From: Rusavskia elegans
Taxonomy: Eukaryota; Ascomycota; Lecanoromycetes; Teloschistales; Teloschistaceae
Direction of reading: 5' to 3'
Assembly: GCA_011316305.1 (NCBI GenBank)
Contig: SAUG01000024.1
Coordinates: 412,267-476,266 of the forward strand
DNA: 64,000 bases
This document shows, piece after piece, positions 1 through 9,115 of the stretch. The position numbers and the translations under genes were made by a program. The notes under the pieces were generated by a model. The model did no database searches. It worked only from the letters and a program-made list of their open reading frames with translations, and had not been told where the DNA came from. Position 1 is the stretch's first letter. Each line of letters starts with the position of its first letter.

Positions 1-2
1 GC

Positions 3-530
3 GAGAGGAGTAACAAGAGCAGGCCGGGGAACACTGGGGTTTCGACGCGCAAAAGGAGACGCTCACGCTCGTCATCGATGTCGTATACTTCTGACTCGTC
101 GTCCAGCGGCAAAGGTAGAAGCAAACCAATCGACAATGTTCGGCGTACTAGACCGCGTCGCTCCACGGTCAGTCCGGACATTCGCGGGAGGGACAGATGG
201 TCTCACGCGCCGCGAAGTAGTCGAAGGTCACCAAGTCGCAGCAACAGTATGGACCGAAGCCAAATCGCGCGTGAGAGACGGTCAATGACCCCGGTCCGAG
301 CTTCACGCGGAGACAGAGATGAACCGACAAGAGCAGGAAGAGGCAATGAGGTGGTGAATCCTCGTTTCGGTAGCGACAATGATCGATACGGGAGTAGTTT
401 CAGGACCAAGGAGGATGGGGATCGACGACCTGAAAGACCAAGACCAGCGCCGCCGCCTCGGAAAGAACGGAGCTTGAGTCCTTTCAGCAAGCGTGTAGCG
501 CTCACGCAGGCGATGAACATGGGTAGGTGA
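3..530 (+). CDS. SR-rich protein, C-terminal part (5' end outside window)
   Basis: An open frame enters from the left edge and stops at 530, so only the last ~175 codons are seen. An ATG at 78 lies inside the frame and is not taken as the start, because the codons before it are open and equally Arg/Ser-rich. The residues are dominated by Arg, Ser, Asp and Pro with many RS/SR dipeptides (RRRSRSSS, SRRSPSRSNS), as in the disordered tails of splicing factors and nuclear cyclophilins. The conserved-looking end is SPFSKRVALTQAMNMGR. No folded domain is inside the window, so the family cannot be fixed; a pre-mRNA processing role is inferred from composition only. It converges on the cwf18-like gene, with 229 bp between the stops. 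Confidence 0.7.
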   Translation, partial: ERSNKSRPGNTGVSTRKRRRSRSSSMSYTSDSSSSGKGRSKPIDNVRRTRPRRSTVSPDIRGRDRWSHAPRSSRRSPSRSNSMDRSQIARERRSMTPVRASRGDRDEPTRAGRGNEVVNPRFGSDNDRYGSSFRTKEDGDRRPERPRPAPPPRKERSLSPFSKRVALTQAMNMGR

Positions 531-759
531 ACGCGGCTTGTAGCATTCTCAAGATTTCGAGATAGATCGTCATCCAGTATGATTGTGTGATTCCTGGAGC
601 AGTTGCCGAACATTTGGTGCAAAGATGGTCGTGACAAGACTCTCCATCGTGATCATTCTCTTTTCGGGGATATTGGTATTCGTGAAACATCAAGGAATCA
701 ATGCGCATGCGCCAAAGTGAAGTCAAGGTTGCCCCGGAGTGCCAACGTCACCATCTACC

Positions 760-1380
760 TCACCCGTTCATATCGATGTCTTCTGTTTCTCTTCTCTCAT
801 CCTCCTCTTCCTCCCTCTCCCTCAAATGCACTCCCTCAACTAGTTCTTCTCCTTTCATTCCCAGCTGTTGCCCATCATCTTTCCTCAATGCCGCGGTACT
901 CTTCTTCTTCGCTCCTTCGATACGCTCTCGCACGAGTCTTGCAATGGCGTTATCTGTCCTTCTGTTCAATACTTCCATCTTCCGTGCCACATCCCGCTTC
1001 AGATCCCAATTCGGTTTCTTCGGTTGTAGCTTGAAAAGATCAATGGGTTTATCTTCCTGTTCCTCTTTCGCTTCCTTCTCCCTTGTCTCTCGTTCTACTC
1101 GGTCAGCACGGTCTTCGAGTGTTTCTGCGTTTTCTGTAGGTGCTGCTTCGAATCCGAGCTTAGGGCCGCGCGTAGTAGGATCATAATTGCGGCCAGAAAG
1201 GTATGTAGATGTTATTGGGAGTGAATTTGAAGTATTTGAGTCATCTCTAATATCAGGTGTGGGTTCCGTGGACTCTTCGGCAGCCGTGTCGGGCTGTTTG
1301 CGCTTGAGAGACTTGAGCTTTGCTAGTCGTGCCTTTCGTTCTGTAGCGGCAGCATCTAGCGAAGTATGGGTAGAAGTCAT
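760..1380 (-). CDS. cwf18: cwf18/CCDC12-family pre-mRNA splicing factor
   Basis: A 206-residue protein of the cwf18 (human CCDC12) family, a small component of the spliceosome NineTeen/Cdc5 complex in the nucleus. The N-terminus has the basic helix ERKARLAKLKSLKRKQ. The middle has LSGRNYDPTTRGPKLGF. The family core is around residues 120-165: LFKLQPKKPNWDLKRDVARK followed by LNRRTDNAIARLVRERI. The C-terminus is a charged Glu/Arg tail. The start at 1380 (MTSTHTSLDAA) was chosen because the 42 codons upstream in frame, from an ATG at 1506, do not resemble the family and would fall in the 5' UTR. It shares a 273-bp divergent promoter with the PPR gene. Confidence 0.88.
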   Translation of the reverse strand: MTSTHTSLDAAATERKARLAKLKSLKRKQPDTAAEESTEPTPDIRDDSNTSNSLPITSTYLSGRNYDPTTRGPKLGFEAAPTENAETLEDRADRVERETREKEAKEEQEDKPIDLFKLQPKKPNWDLKRDVARKMEVLNRRTDNAIARLVRERIEGAKKKSTAALRKDDGQQLGMKGEELVEGVHLREREEEEDERRETEDIDMNG

Positions 1381-1653
1381 CTTTGAGTCCCCCAAATAGG
1401 CGATAGTAAAAGACAGGTTCCAGAGTGACAAGTAGGAGTGAAAGCAACTCAAGAACTTTCGTGGTCGCAGTCCTGAGTTGAGAGTGAATCGAAAAGCTCT
1501 GACCAACTTGGCTTGGCATTTTCAATCTACATATCTTCAGCTCTTTTTTTTCCGTGACCCTATCTATCTACCATGTTCTGCTTTACATTGTTACAGGTCA
1601 CAACCAACATGCTATGATACAGCAGCAGCATCTCAGGGCAGTATGACTTGCTT

Positions 1654-4428
1654 ATGAGCCCTCGCTATGCATGCTCATCCCACTGGTCTAGCACAGTCCG
1701 TACATGCTGCCTGCTAGGGTCAGCTATCCGAAGGCCACTGGCATCCGGGAATTATCAATGTTTCAATACCTCGACACATGCAGCAATTCAACGCATACCA
1801 TGGAGGAAAGGAAATCTTTGCGCCCAGGCTCAGGGGTTCCGGAAGTTCCAACCTCGTCGTTGGGTACAAAATTCGGGTACTTTTGACAGCGCAAAAACCA
1901 CAACTGCCAACACAACGCTCGTTTCCTCCATCCGTGACCGACGTTCCGGCAAATGCAAAGACAGGGTGATTCGACCTACCAGACTCGGCCGAAATGCAAG
2001 CCGACAGCTGCTGTCCTGTCAGAAGCCGAAGCAAAAGTTTTGTCTACTTGGGTCCCAGCGTCGGGAATCTTTCAAGAGACGCTTAAGGAGGAGGAGTCGA
2101 CATGGCGCCACCAAAACATCAGCGCGCTGGAGATCACTCAAAACTCGATTCTCGAAAGCTGCGCCAGCTCAATATTCGTCCGGAATACGCGAGCGACGAC
2201 GTATCGGACATGTGTTGTCTTTGCGGCGGCAGCTGCGGTCGTCAGACCGTCGAATCACTAGTGCTGACCAGATCAATCGTCGAGCACGCACAATTTTCGC
2301 GTCTGCAGCGTTGTGGAAGCGATCACACACCAAACGTGGAATTGATGTAGATGAGATCTCTCTACCGTGGATCCAGCGGTTTGCCCCCATTTATACCGGC
2401 AAAACAGAGCAGTCTCTCTCGTATGCCTTGCCAACTTGTTTGATCCTGAAAACACTCAGTGGGGAGAAAAGTCAAATCATTCATTCGTGGAACCGCCTCG
2501 TGATTGGGCTTCCACTCCCTAAGGGCCGCCTCGTATGGCAAGAAGTAATGCTTTGGGCGCTGCAGCATCAGATCGACAAAGCGATGAATTTCCTAGACGC
2601 TACCCTCTCAGACCCCACAATGCCAGCTTTAAGACATGCTGTCGAAGACTCTTTGAAACATATTGTTTCGGTAACACTTCAAAGCCAAACTGCCAACTCG
2701 GAAACGAAGAACAACATCCATCGTCTTCTTTGTATCTTTGCTGAGGCAAGCACACTACAAGAGGATCGTACATACTCAATATCTCAGAAGATCGTCTATT
2801 TGGTCATGCGGCATTCGGACAACCATCAAGCACGAGTCCTTTACGAAGTGTTGCTCAATGCTCGACTGGACATCCATCCACATTCTCTGACGCACTTTAT
2901 GGATAGATTCACCCGTATGGGACGACCAGATCTGGCCATGCATGTGCTCAGAAGGATCGCAGCCTCTGGGGCTAATGTATCCTACGAGACAGTGCAATTT
3001 TCTTGCATGACCTTATTGCGAACCCGGTTTGATGAGATCGAATGGTACAAAATACAATCCTACCTTGTGACTGAGATGCTCGAATTGGGTATACGTCCGG
3101 GTATACCTATGCTGAACGCAATGATTTTGAACGCTGTCGAAGCTGGCGACTACCAGACTGCACAAGCCATGTTTGAAACTGCTAGGATTCATGGGATCAG
3201 GCGAGACACGATCACATACTCAATCCTACTAAAAGGAGCTGTTCAAAACTTGGACGACGGTCTGGTTGAGAGAATCATGCACATGGCTGAAGATGACGGT
3301 GCTTTACCCAGAAACAATGAGCTTGTCTTCAGCCTAGTTGTCGCCTTGCTCCAGATAGCACGACTGAATGACACCAATGTTTTGACTACGGCTCACCGAT
3401 ACAGAGCAATACTACGCATTTACACCAGGTATTGTAATGTTCTGCCTCTGCAACAGTTAGGCATCTACATTGATATTGACGAAAATGTCGACAAAGCTGG
3501 GACCATATCGGAACCGTCGCCTAAACTCCTATCAATCATGATAGTCAGCTACATCCGACTCATCGGGAGGTCCGATCTTGTACGACTATTATACCACCGT
3601 TACCAGGAACTTGTAGGGCAAAACCATAGTCTTATTGCACCCACCGCAGAATCGGATCACTTGGCCAACGCATTTCTATTTAGTCTGGGCCGACACACGG
3701 CAACGTTCAAGACATGCCCGATCATCCTCAGGAATATGTTAGAGCCTTCTGCAACGGCGACTGTCAAGGTAGCGCAGCCTACAGTCAGAACTTGGTCGAT
3801 TGCTGCTAGGTCATACTTTTTCCATGGTCAACGGGCAGCTGGGGAGAAAATCATTGAGATGATGCGAGCAAGGGGCATACCACCGAACCTTGTTACGTGG
3901 AATACTATTATATCAGGATATGCTTCACTGCAGGACGCTGTTGGTGTGGTGAATGCAATGAAGGGAATGGAAGCGGCTGGGTTTGAATCCAGTTCTTTCA
4001 CGCTCAAGGCTTTGGCAAGGATAAGAGACCGGAACCAGCTTCTTGACGCCTTACGAACGGCTGCAGCCAATGACGACGATGGGCGGTCACAGGCGCCCGC
4101 GAGCCACCAACCTATTCAGAGTGCTCATGAAGCTTCATCACACAAAGGAAATGAGAGTCTCCAGAATCAAGCGATGACAGTGAATATTCAAGCTACCGAT
4201 GGCACCGTATTGATGCCCCCGATCGAACAAGGAATGTACCACGGAGCATCATCTGGTCTCATCGATGCTTCAACCCGGCTCGACCGATTTCGACGATCCA
4301 TCAATGAGCACGAAATCGCCAGCTGGAGCGAGATTGACGCAGACCGTGACTTCCTGGAAAACCTTGAAGTTCGCTTCGAGACTCCCAACTTGCTCCAGCA
4401 GTCGAGCCGCAATCAGACCGAACCCTGA
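1654..4428 (+). CDS. pentatricopeptide-repeat (PPR) protein, probably mitochondrial
   Basis: A single-exon protein of about 924 residues. The ATG at 1654 is used; the frame runs two codons further up only to a TTG. The N-terminus is rich in Arg, Ser and Thr and poor in acidic residues, fitting a mitochondrial presequence. PPR-like helical pairs are seen near residue 407 (HPHSLTHFMDRFTRMGRPDL), near 482 (MLNAMILNAVEAGDYQTA, then RRDTITYSILLKGAV) and near 745 (NLVTWNTIISGYASLQDAVG). Fungal PPR proteins of this size and layout (Pet309/CYA-5-like) act in mitochondrial mRNA stability or translation; the exact ortholog is not assignable by eye. The C-terminal ~130 residues are polar and low complexity. 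Confidence 0.8.
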   Translation: MSPRYACSSHWSSTVRTCCLLGSAIRRPLASGNYQCFNTSTHAAIQRIPWRKGNLCAQAQGFRKFQPRRWVQNSGTFDSAKTTTANTTLVSSIRDRRSGKCKDRVIRPTRLGRNASRQLLSCQKPKQKFCLLGSQRRESFKRRLRRRSRHGATKTSARWRSLKTRFSKAAPAQYSSGIRERRRIGHVLSLRRQLRSSDRRITSADQINRRARTIFASAALWKRSHTKRGIDVDEISLPWIQRFAPIYTGKTEQSLSYALPTCLILKTLSGEKSQIIHSWNRLVIGLPLPKGRLVWQEVMLWALQHQIDKAMNFLDATLSDPTMPALRHAVEDSLKHIVSVTLQSQTANSETKNNIHRLLCIFAEASTLQEDRTYSISQKIVYLVMRHSDNHQARVLYEVLLNARLDIHPHSLTHFMDRFTRMGRPDLAMHVLRRIAASGANVSYETVQFSCMTLLRTRFDEIEWYKIQSYLVTEMLELGIRPGIPMLNAMILNAVEAGDYQTAQAMFETARIHGIRRDTITYSILLKGAVQNLDDGLVERIMHMAEDDGALPRNNELVFSLVVALLQIARLNDTNVLTTAHRYRAILRIYTRYCNVLPLQQLGIYIDIDENVDKAGTISEPSPKLLSIMIVSYIRLIGRSDLVRLLYHRYQELVGQNHSLIAPTAESDHLANAFLFSLGRHTATFKTCPIILRNMLEPSATATVKVAQPTVRTWSIAARSYFFHGQRAAGEKIIEMMRARGIPPNLVTWNTIISGYASLQDAVGVVNAMKGMEAAGFESSSFTLKALARIRDRNQLLDALRTAAANDDDGRSQAPASHQPIQSAHEASSHKGNESLQNQAMTVNIQATDGTVLMPPIEQGMYHGASSGLIDASTRLDRFRRSINEHEIASWSEIDADRDFLENLEVRFETPNLLQQSSRNQTEP

Positions 4429-5173
4429 TATCCTTTCGTCTGCTAGCGTGTTCCCTCGGCCCGACCACTCAATTGGTTTCCCCCCCAAGAGTCACTTATA
4501 TCCACACCGAACTTCCTGGCAATTGGTAGAACGATATTCGTCTTCGAGTTAACGGCTGTCAGACGCCCCCTATTGCGATTCGTTTGTGGTATGATAATAC
4601 TTGACATAACGAGTCCTCTAGAGCAGAGGCAACATGCATTATAGCAGTCGAATGGATACGCCATCGTTAAGTCCCAACGAGTGGGGGCGACTACTGTTAC
4701 TCATAATACGCAATCAAGGCTACCGTCGCAAGGCTTGTTGCAATTGAAATGATCTTGTGCGTGTTGGCTACTCGTAATGCAGTAGAGTACATCTGTGGAT
4801 GCCGAATACTTACTGAATCCACGACAGCCCTATTGGGGGCTACTCAACCTATCTCACCAGCTTTCAATACAGTGTTCAAATCATCTGTCCACAAGACTAT
4901 ACAAATTAGATTATTTGTGTGGTTGGTAGCTATGCTGCAAGTTCACATGAGTACAGAACTGTATAAAATAACAAACATATGATGATGGAGACTTTGATCC
5001 TGACGCCTTGTGTTGTGGTCAATGAAGTAAAGTGTACTAAGAACCATTAATGATGATTGTAGGCTCATGTCTCGCTTGTTCACCAGATATGTTTAATATC
5101 ACGTTCAATGGAATCATGTTGCAAAGTCTGTGCTTAATAGGCAAAACCATTGGTTTGGATGCTGTTTAAATAA
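4429..5173. other. intergenic, no gene seen
   Basis: This is the convergent intergenic region between the PPR gene and TAF13. Short open frames exist on both strands (for example 4749-4982) but show no recognisable protein, splice pattern or family similarity. I see no tRNA or repeat here. Confidence 0.6.
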
Positions 5174-5743
5174 TCAACCTGCGATGGACGTCGAGGGCCC
5201 GAACACCATGTCCTCCATTCCATCATCACCCTCTTCGGCGTCCTCCCCACCCTCGCCATCCTCTTCTTTCTCCCCAACTTTCATGGTACGCCTACGCTTC
5301 TTGGGCCCACCACGCTCCAGACCCACTTTACCCTCGTCGGTATTGAACCCCTTACGGGCTTCCTTCAGCTCCTTCTCCATTCCAATAAGCTCCATCATAC
5401 GGCCTAGTAGGCGATCGTCTTTGCGAACGACGAATTTGAAGTCTTCCAGCTTGACTTTCTGGCGGCCATTGAGAGTTGCGTGACGAGAAGCGGCGTGGCA
5501 AGTTTCGATGATGAAATCCGTGGTTATCTCGTCCAAGACACGGACGGTCTCTGGAAGAGGATCCTCATCATCGCCATGGGCGAATAATAGGCCACGAACT
5601 AGATGGAAAGGGAATGGTAAGCTGGGAATGCCCCAACGAAGGCTCCAAATTTGGATCCGGGATGTGATATAGAATTACTCACGCTCTTTTTCGAAGTTGA
5701 GCTGACCCTTGTGACGGGCAGCTCGAGCGCGAGGTTCTGTCAT
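5174..5743 (-). CDS. taf13: TFIID subunit TAF13 (two exons)
   Basis: Exons are 5683-5743 and 5174-5598 on the minus strand; the 84-bp intron (5599-5682) starts GTGAGT and ends CATCTAG. The spliced product is 161 residues. TAF13 is a histone-fold subunit of the general transcription factor TFIID that pairs with TAF11. The splice restores the family signature: NFEKE then LRGLLFAHGDDEDPLPETV, followed by VLDEITTDFIIETCHAA and RQKVKLEDFKFVVRKD, which are the histone-fold helices. The tail has a basic KKRRR motif and an acidic stretch typical of fungal TAF13. The ATG at 5743 (MTEPRARAARHKG) is the only in-frame start close to the fold. The Kish gene diverges from it 267 bp away. Confidence 0.92.
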
Positions 5744-6010
5744 CGCTGCATCGAATCGTGATACATGATCAGCTTGGGCTGATGGCTGCTCATGCTATGT
5801 GCTCCAGGTAATTTTGAACTTTTGAAGTGATGTCGGTCGTCGTGCCTTGCGGCTCTGCGCGGCTCTGCGGGCATGGTCGTGTCACAGCCACGCATTGGAA
5901 AGATACGCCACTGCCGCGATCACGTGCCGTTAGGCATACCTATCCTTTAAACCCTTTCTCTTCACGCGATTATTGGAACATCTAGTCACTTTGCGACAAG
6001 CAAAGGAGGA

Positions 6011-6407
6011 ATGGTTAGCACATGATATTCTATGCAAAGAGTTACAAAGCTGATTATACATACAGTCTGCACTTTTCAATTTCCAGTCGCTACTCCTCGT
6101 CCTCCTACTACTTATCTGCACGAGCGCATACGCCCACTATGTCTTCCCTGGGATAATGGACCGAAACCGAGATGGGTACGTCATCAGAGCAAGTTTCAAG
6201 AACGCTTTAGAAAAACCAAAGCTGATTGAAATCCAGCGTGTTCGGGATCTTCTGGAAGTGTGCAAGGATAGGAGAAAGACTAAGCCCTTATGTCAGCATC
6301 TGTTGTGTTGCTATGGCTGTGAGTTTATTGTTCTGCGAGAATGATGACTTATCTTTGTAACACGCACTGATGCATTCTTCCAGATCTCCTTGATGGCGAG
6401 CTCGTGA
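6011..6407 (+). CDS. ksh1: Kish (TMEM167/KSH1) small secretory-pathway membrane protein, four exons
   Basis: Exons are 6011-6013, 6066-6175, 6237-6318 and 6384-6407; introns of 52, 61 and 65 bp all have GT...AG ends (GTTAGC, GTACGT, GTGAGT). The spliced product is exactly 72 residues, the usual Kish length. Family blocks are clear: ALFNFQSLL, then a hydrophobic segment ending LLICTSAY, then DRNRDG, then [17 protein letters not shown] and a second hydrophobic segment. Kish is an essential early-secretory/Golgi membrane protein in yeast, with two membrane spans. The first exon is the ATG alone; it was chosen because the second exon has no ATG and is closed upstream by a TGA at 6051. No single open frame covers this gene, so an ORF scan misses it. 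Confidence 0.9.
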
Positions 6408-6987
6408 AGAAGGATCCTGTTTGCGTTGGTTTAAGTTGGACCATCCCAGGAGGTCTCACATAATCCATCATCTTTTGACGCGAATGATCAACGTCATAAA
6501 CTACAACCGCTTCAAATGCGACTTGGTTTTGATCACCCCCAAGATAACTTGATCAGAAACATCAAAAGGGTCGCCATATCACACGCTAAACCCCCCAATA
6601 TGCTTCGAATTTCTCGATCTCTTCTGAATGCCTCCAGACTGCCAGTCTGTAGAGACATTGGAGCATGGATTTGATCGGCTCTACCCATGACTACAGCCTA
6701 AACATTGCGAGGGATCGCCTTTACTCCAAGGATTGTTCGCTCGACCAGAGAGCTCGTCCTATCAGACCCGATTATCTTGGGCCACGAACTCTCTACGGGG
6801 TGACGTAGGTCATCCGAGCAGGTATCTAACACGATAAAAATATGAACATGGATTGGTTGTAATGATAGGATCGGGTTATTTGTTGGAATGATGAGGCACT
6901 AGCATGGTACAAAAGACAATGTGAAGGCTCCGCGTGTGATTTCACGGCTTCAACCAGTACAATGGAACACGTGGTATGATCCAGGTT
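6408..6987. other. intergenic, no gene seen
   Basis: Convergent region between Kish and the next gene. It should hold the two 3' UTRs. Neither strand shows an extended open frame, tRNA cloverleaf or repeat that I can support. Confidence 0.55.
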
Positions 6988-7680
6988 CTATGAACCCGTC
7001 GAAGTTCTAGTCTCAACACTGTCGCTACTACTCCAGATGTCTCTACTCTCCTTTTCTACGTTCCCCATTGCTTCAGCCACATTTTCCAGCTTGCCAACAA
7101 CATCTAACACGCCCTCCCTTACCCTCTGAAAGAATTTTTCATTCGCCTCTCTTCTCCGGCGAGCCTCCTGGATATCATCTTCATCAGTCCCCTCAGCGTC
7201 TTCTTCACCCTGCTTTTCTGGTTGTTTGGAGGCTTTCACTGCCTCATCATCCCCTGCTCCACTCCTGCCCCAGGCATGGGCTAACTGTATCTGTGCCTCT
7301 CTAAGCTCATCAAGTGCCGCGGAATGCGGAGGCCCAAAAACATGTGTGCTACTGAAGGCGTTCATTTCGACGTCCGCTAGGGTAGCCTGCATCTCGGCCC
7401 ATAGTGCATCGGTACGGTCACCGGTGTTTTGGGCGGACGGTTTATCTTGTGCTCGACTGCGACCTAGAGCAGGTGCTGGGTCTGACCCTCTAGCAGATCG
7501 TGTGCGAAGTAGCGGAGCTCGTGGCTGAGGATTTAATGACAGTTGCGGCGCCACATTAGACAGTGAGATGTTTGAAGCATTGCGCGATGGAGGTCCGAGG
7601 AACAGAGAAGGCGGTGGAGCCCGCTGTGGATGTGCGGATGCTGGATTGAGCGTGGACATTTTTGCCTTGGGGTCGACCAC
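6988..7680 (-). CDS. conserved hypothetical protein with C-terminal helical region
   Basis: An intronless frame of 230 residues; a second ATG at 7659 (MSTLNPASAHP) is an equally good start and would give 223 residues. I do not recognise the family. Residues 1-85 are Pro/Ser/Arg-rich and disordered. A compact segment follows: ALWAEMQATLADVEMNAF, HVFGPPHSAALDELREAQI and QLAHAWGRS, helical in character. Then comes an acidic linker (EEDAEGTDEDD) and a last helix ARRRREANEKFFQRVREGVL leading into GKLENVAEAMGNVEKE, which looks like a short coiled coil. The evenly spaced hydrophobic residues in the two blocks suggest a real gene and a small adaptor-type protein, but no function can be given. It diverges from the S23 gene. 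Confidence 0.65.
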   Translation of the reverse strand: MVDPKAKMSTLNPASAHPQRAPPPSLFLGPPSRNASNISLSNVAPQLSLNPQPRAPLLRTRSARGSDPAPALGRSRAQDKPSAQNTGDRTDALWAEMQATLADVEMNAFSSTHVFGPPHSAALDELREAQIQLAHAWGRSGAGDDEAVKASKQPEKQGEEDAEGTDEDDIQEARRRREANEKFFQRVREGVLDVVGKLENVAEAMGNVEKESRDIWSSSDSVETRTSTGS

Positions 7681-7954
7681 TGGACTATGAGTGCATGCGA
7701 TGACCCATGAATGATGAATTTGTCCGTTTCACGAGGAAGAAGCTCTCTCGTAACGACAGGATAAAATGCATGGTCTGGACAGTACTTTATCTAAGATGGA
7801 TCCGAGGGATCGTTGATGGACGTCTCCAATCATAGGGAGGTCACGCGGGTAGGGCTGAGAGCCCACAGTCGCTTAGCTCGGCATGTAAATTGGCGTTCCA
7901 CCACCACTTCTGCAGCACCCTCTTCCAATTGTCTCCAGGTCCTAGCATAAACCG

Positions 7955-8057
7955 GTATGTTTTCGCATCTAGCATTCTAGAGCCCTCTTGCTTGCTCATC
8001 GCAACTCGAATGGCCATGATGTTCGAGATCGAACCTTCACTGACGTGTTCTCCACAG
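7955..8057 (+). other. probable 5'-UTR intron of the S23 ribosomal protein gene
   Basis: A donor GTATGT at 7955, a branch-like CACTGAC just after 8036 and an acceptor TCCACAG ending at 8057 define a 103-bp intron whose acceptor lies 5 bp before the S23 ATG. Leader introns are common in fungal ribosomal protein genes. The rest of 7681-8062 would be promoter and leader shared with the divergent hypothetical gene. This is inferred from consensus only. Confidence 0.55.
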
Positions 8058-8062
8058 CCACC

Positions 8063-8615
8063 ATGGGTAAAGGAAAGCCCAGAGGACTCAACGCAGCTCG
8101 CAAACTCCGCACCCATCGTCGCGAGGGTCGTTGGGCCGATCTACACTACAAGAAGCGGCTCCTCGGTACTGCCTACAAGTCATCACCCTTCGGAGGTTCA
8201 TCGCACGCAAAGGGTATCGTGTTGGAAAAGGTTGGGGTGGAGGCGAAACAGCCGAACAGCGCTATCCGGAAATGCGTGAGGGTACAACTGATCAAGAACG
8301 GGAAGAAAGTCACTGCTTTCGGTGAGTCCATCGGTTTGGTTTTCGTATGAAACCATGGCAGGAATATCAGATCAACAATACGATGTGCCAGACAGCGGAT
8401 TTTTACAAGGATAAAGCTGATTCCCTACTTCAACAGTACCCAATGACGGTTGCTTGAACTTTGTGGACGAGAACGACGAGGTGTTACTATCGGGGTTCGG
8501 TCGAAAGGGCAAAGCGAAGGGAGATATCCCCGGTGTACGTTTCAAGGTCGTCAAGGTTTCTGGGGTTGGGCTGTCAGCATTGTGGAAGGAAAAGAAAGAG
8601 AAGCCTAGGTCATGA
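8063..8615 (+). CDS. rps23: 40S ribosomal protein S23 (uS12)
   Basis: Exons are 8063-8321 and 8437-8615, separated by a 115-bp GTGAGT...CAACAG intron. The spliced protein is 145 residues, the standard eukaryotic length. It opens [20 protein letters not shown], contains [15 protein letters not shown] and, straight after the splice, the universally conserved loop [16 protein letters not shown]; it ends KEKKEKPRS. uS12 sits at the decoding centre of the small subunit and controls translational accuracy. The ATG lies in a good context (CCACCATGG). The splice falls inside the Val codon of TAFV, a conserved position. Essentially certain. Confidence 0.97.
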
Positions 8616-9115
8616 AAGGCTCACCTGAAATGTGCATCATCATCGAAGAGGGGGCCAATGTGCCTCCGCCTTAGGAACTCTTGAAGCTTTCCAAACCTCA
8701 TTTGACGTCTCCGAATTACTGGACAAGTGATGATTTGACATGAGACGCTACATGCAACAGTGACTACCATAGGTCTGCGCGACTCGGCTCCCCCATCACT
8801 CTTGTGTTTCCACTACTTTCGTCACGACCGAGACACTGTATCCCTGTGCGGCCACTTGATGAAATATATGACTGGCTTAGGTTAAGTCCGATAACGCCAT
8901 CTGCGCCTACCGTTAGTTCGCGGTCAGCCTACGGAGTATATTTTGGTCAATCTGCCTTATTAAAGTACAGCAACGGCCTGACGGTCATCGGGGTCGCACT
9001 TGCTTTACAGCCGTCATTGTTACTGTCGTATTCTCTCTAGCGTCATCATTGCGACTGTTGAAGACGGGCAAAGGTGCCCTCCGTACATGACTGTAGGTCA
9101 CCCCCATCCAAGATC
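8616..9115. other. intergenic, no gene seen
   Basis: The S23 3' UTR and the promoter of the F-box gene. A 78-codon frame at 8804-9040 has no recognisable features and is not supported. Confidence 0.55.

Noticed and set aside
203..637. Long minus-strand ORF opposite the SR-rich gene
   Set aside because: Mirror frame of an Arg/Ser-rich coding region; no family similarity and it overlaps the better supported plus-strand frame.
4749..4982. 77-codon ORF between the PPR gene and TAF13
   Set aside because: No recognisable motif, no splice pattern and no reason beyond chance openness.
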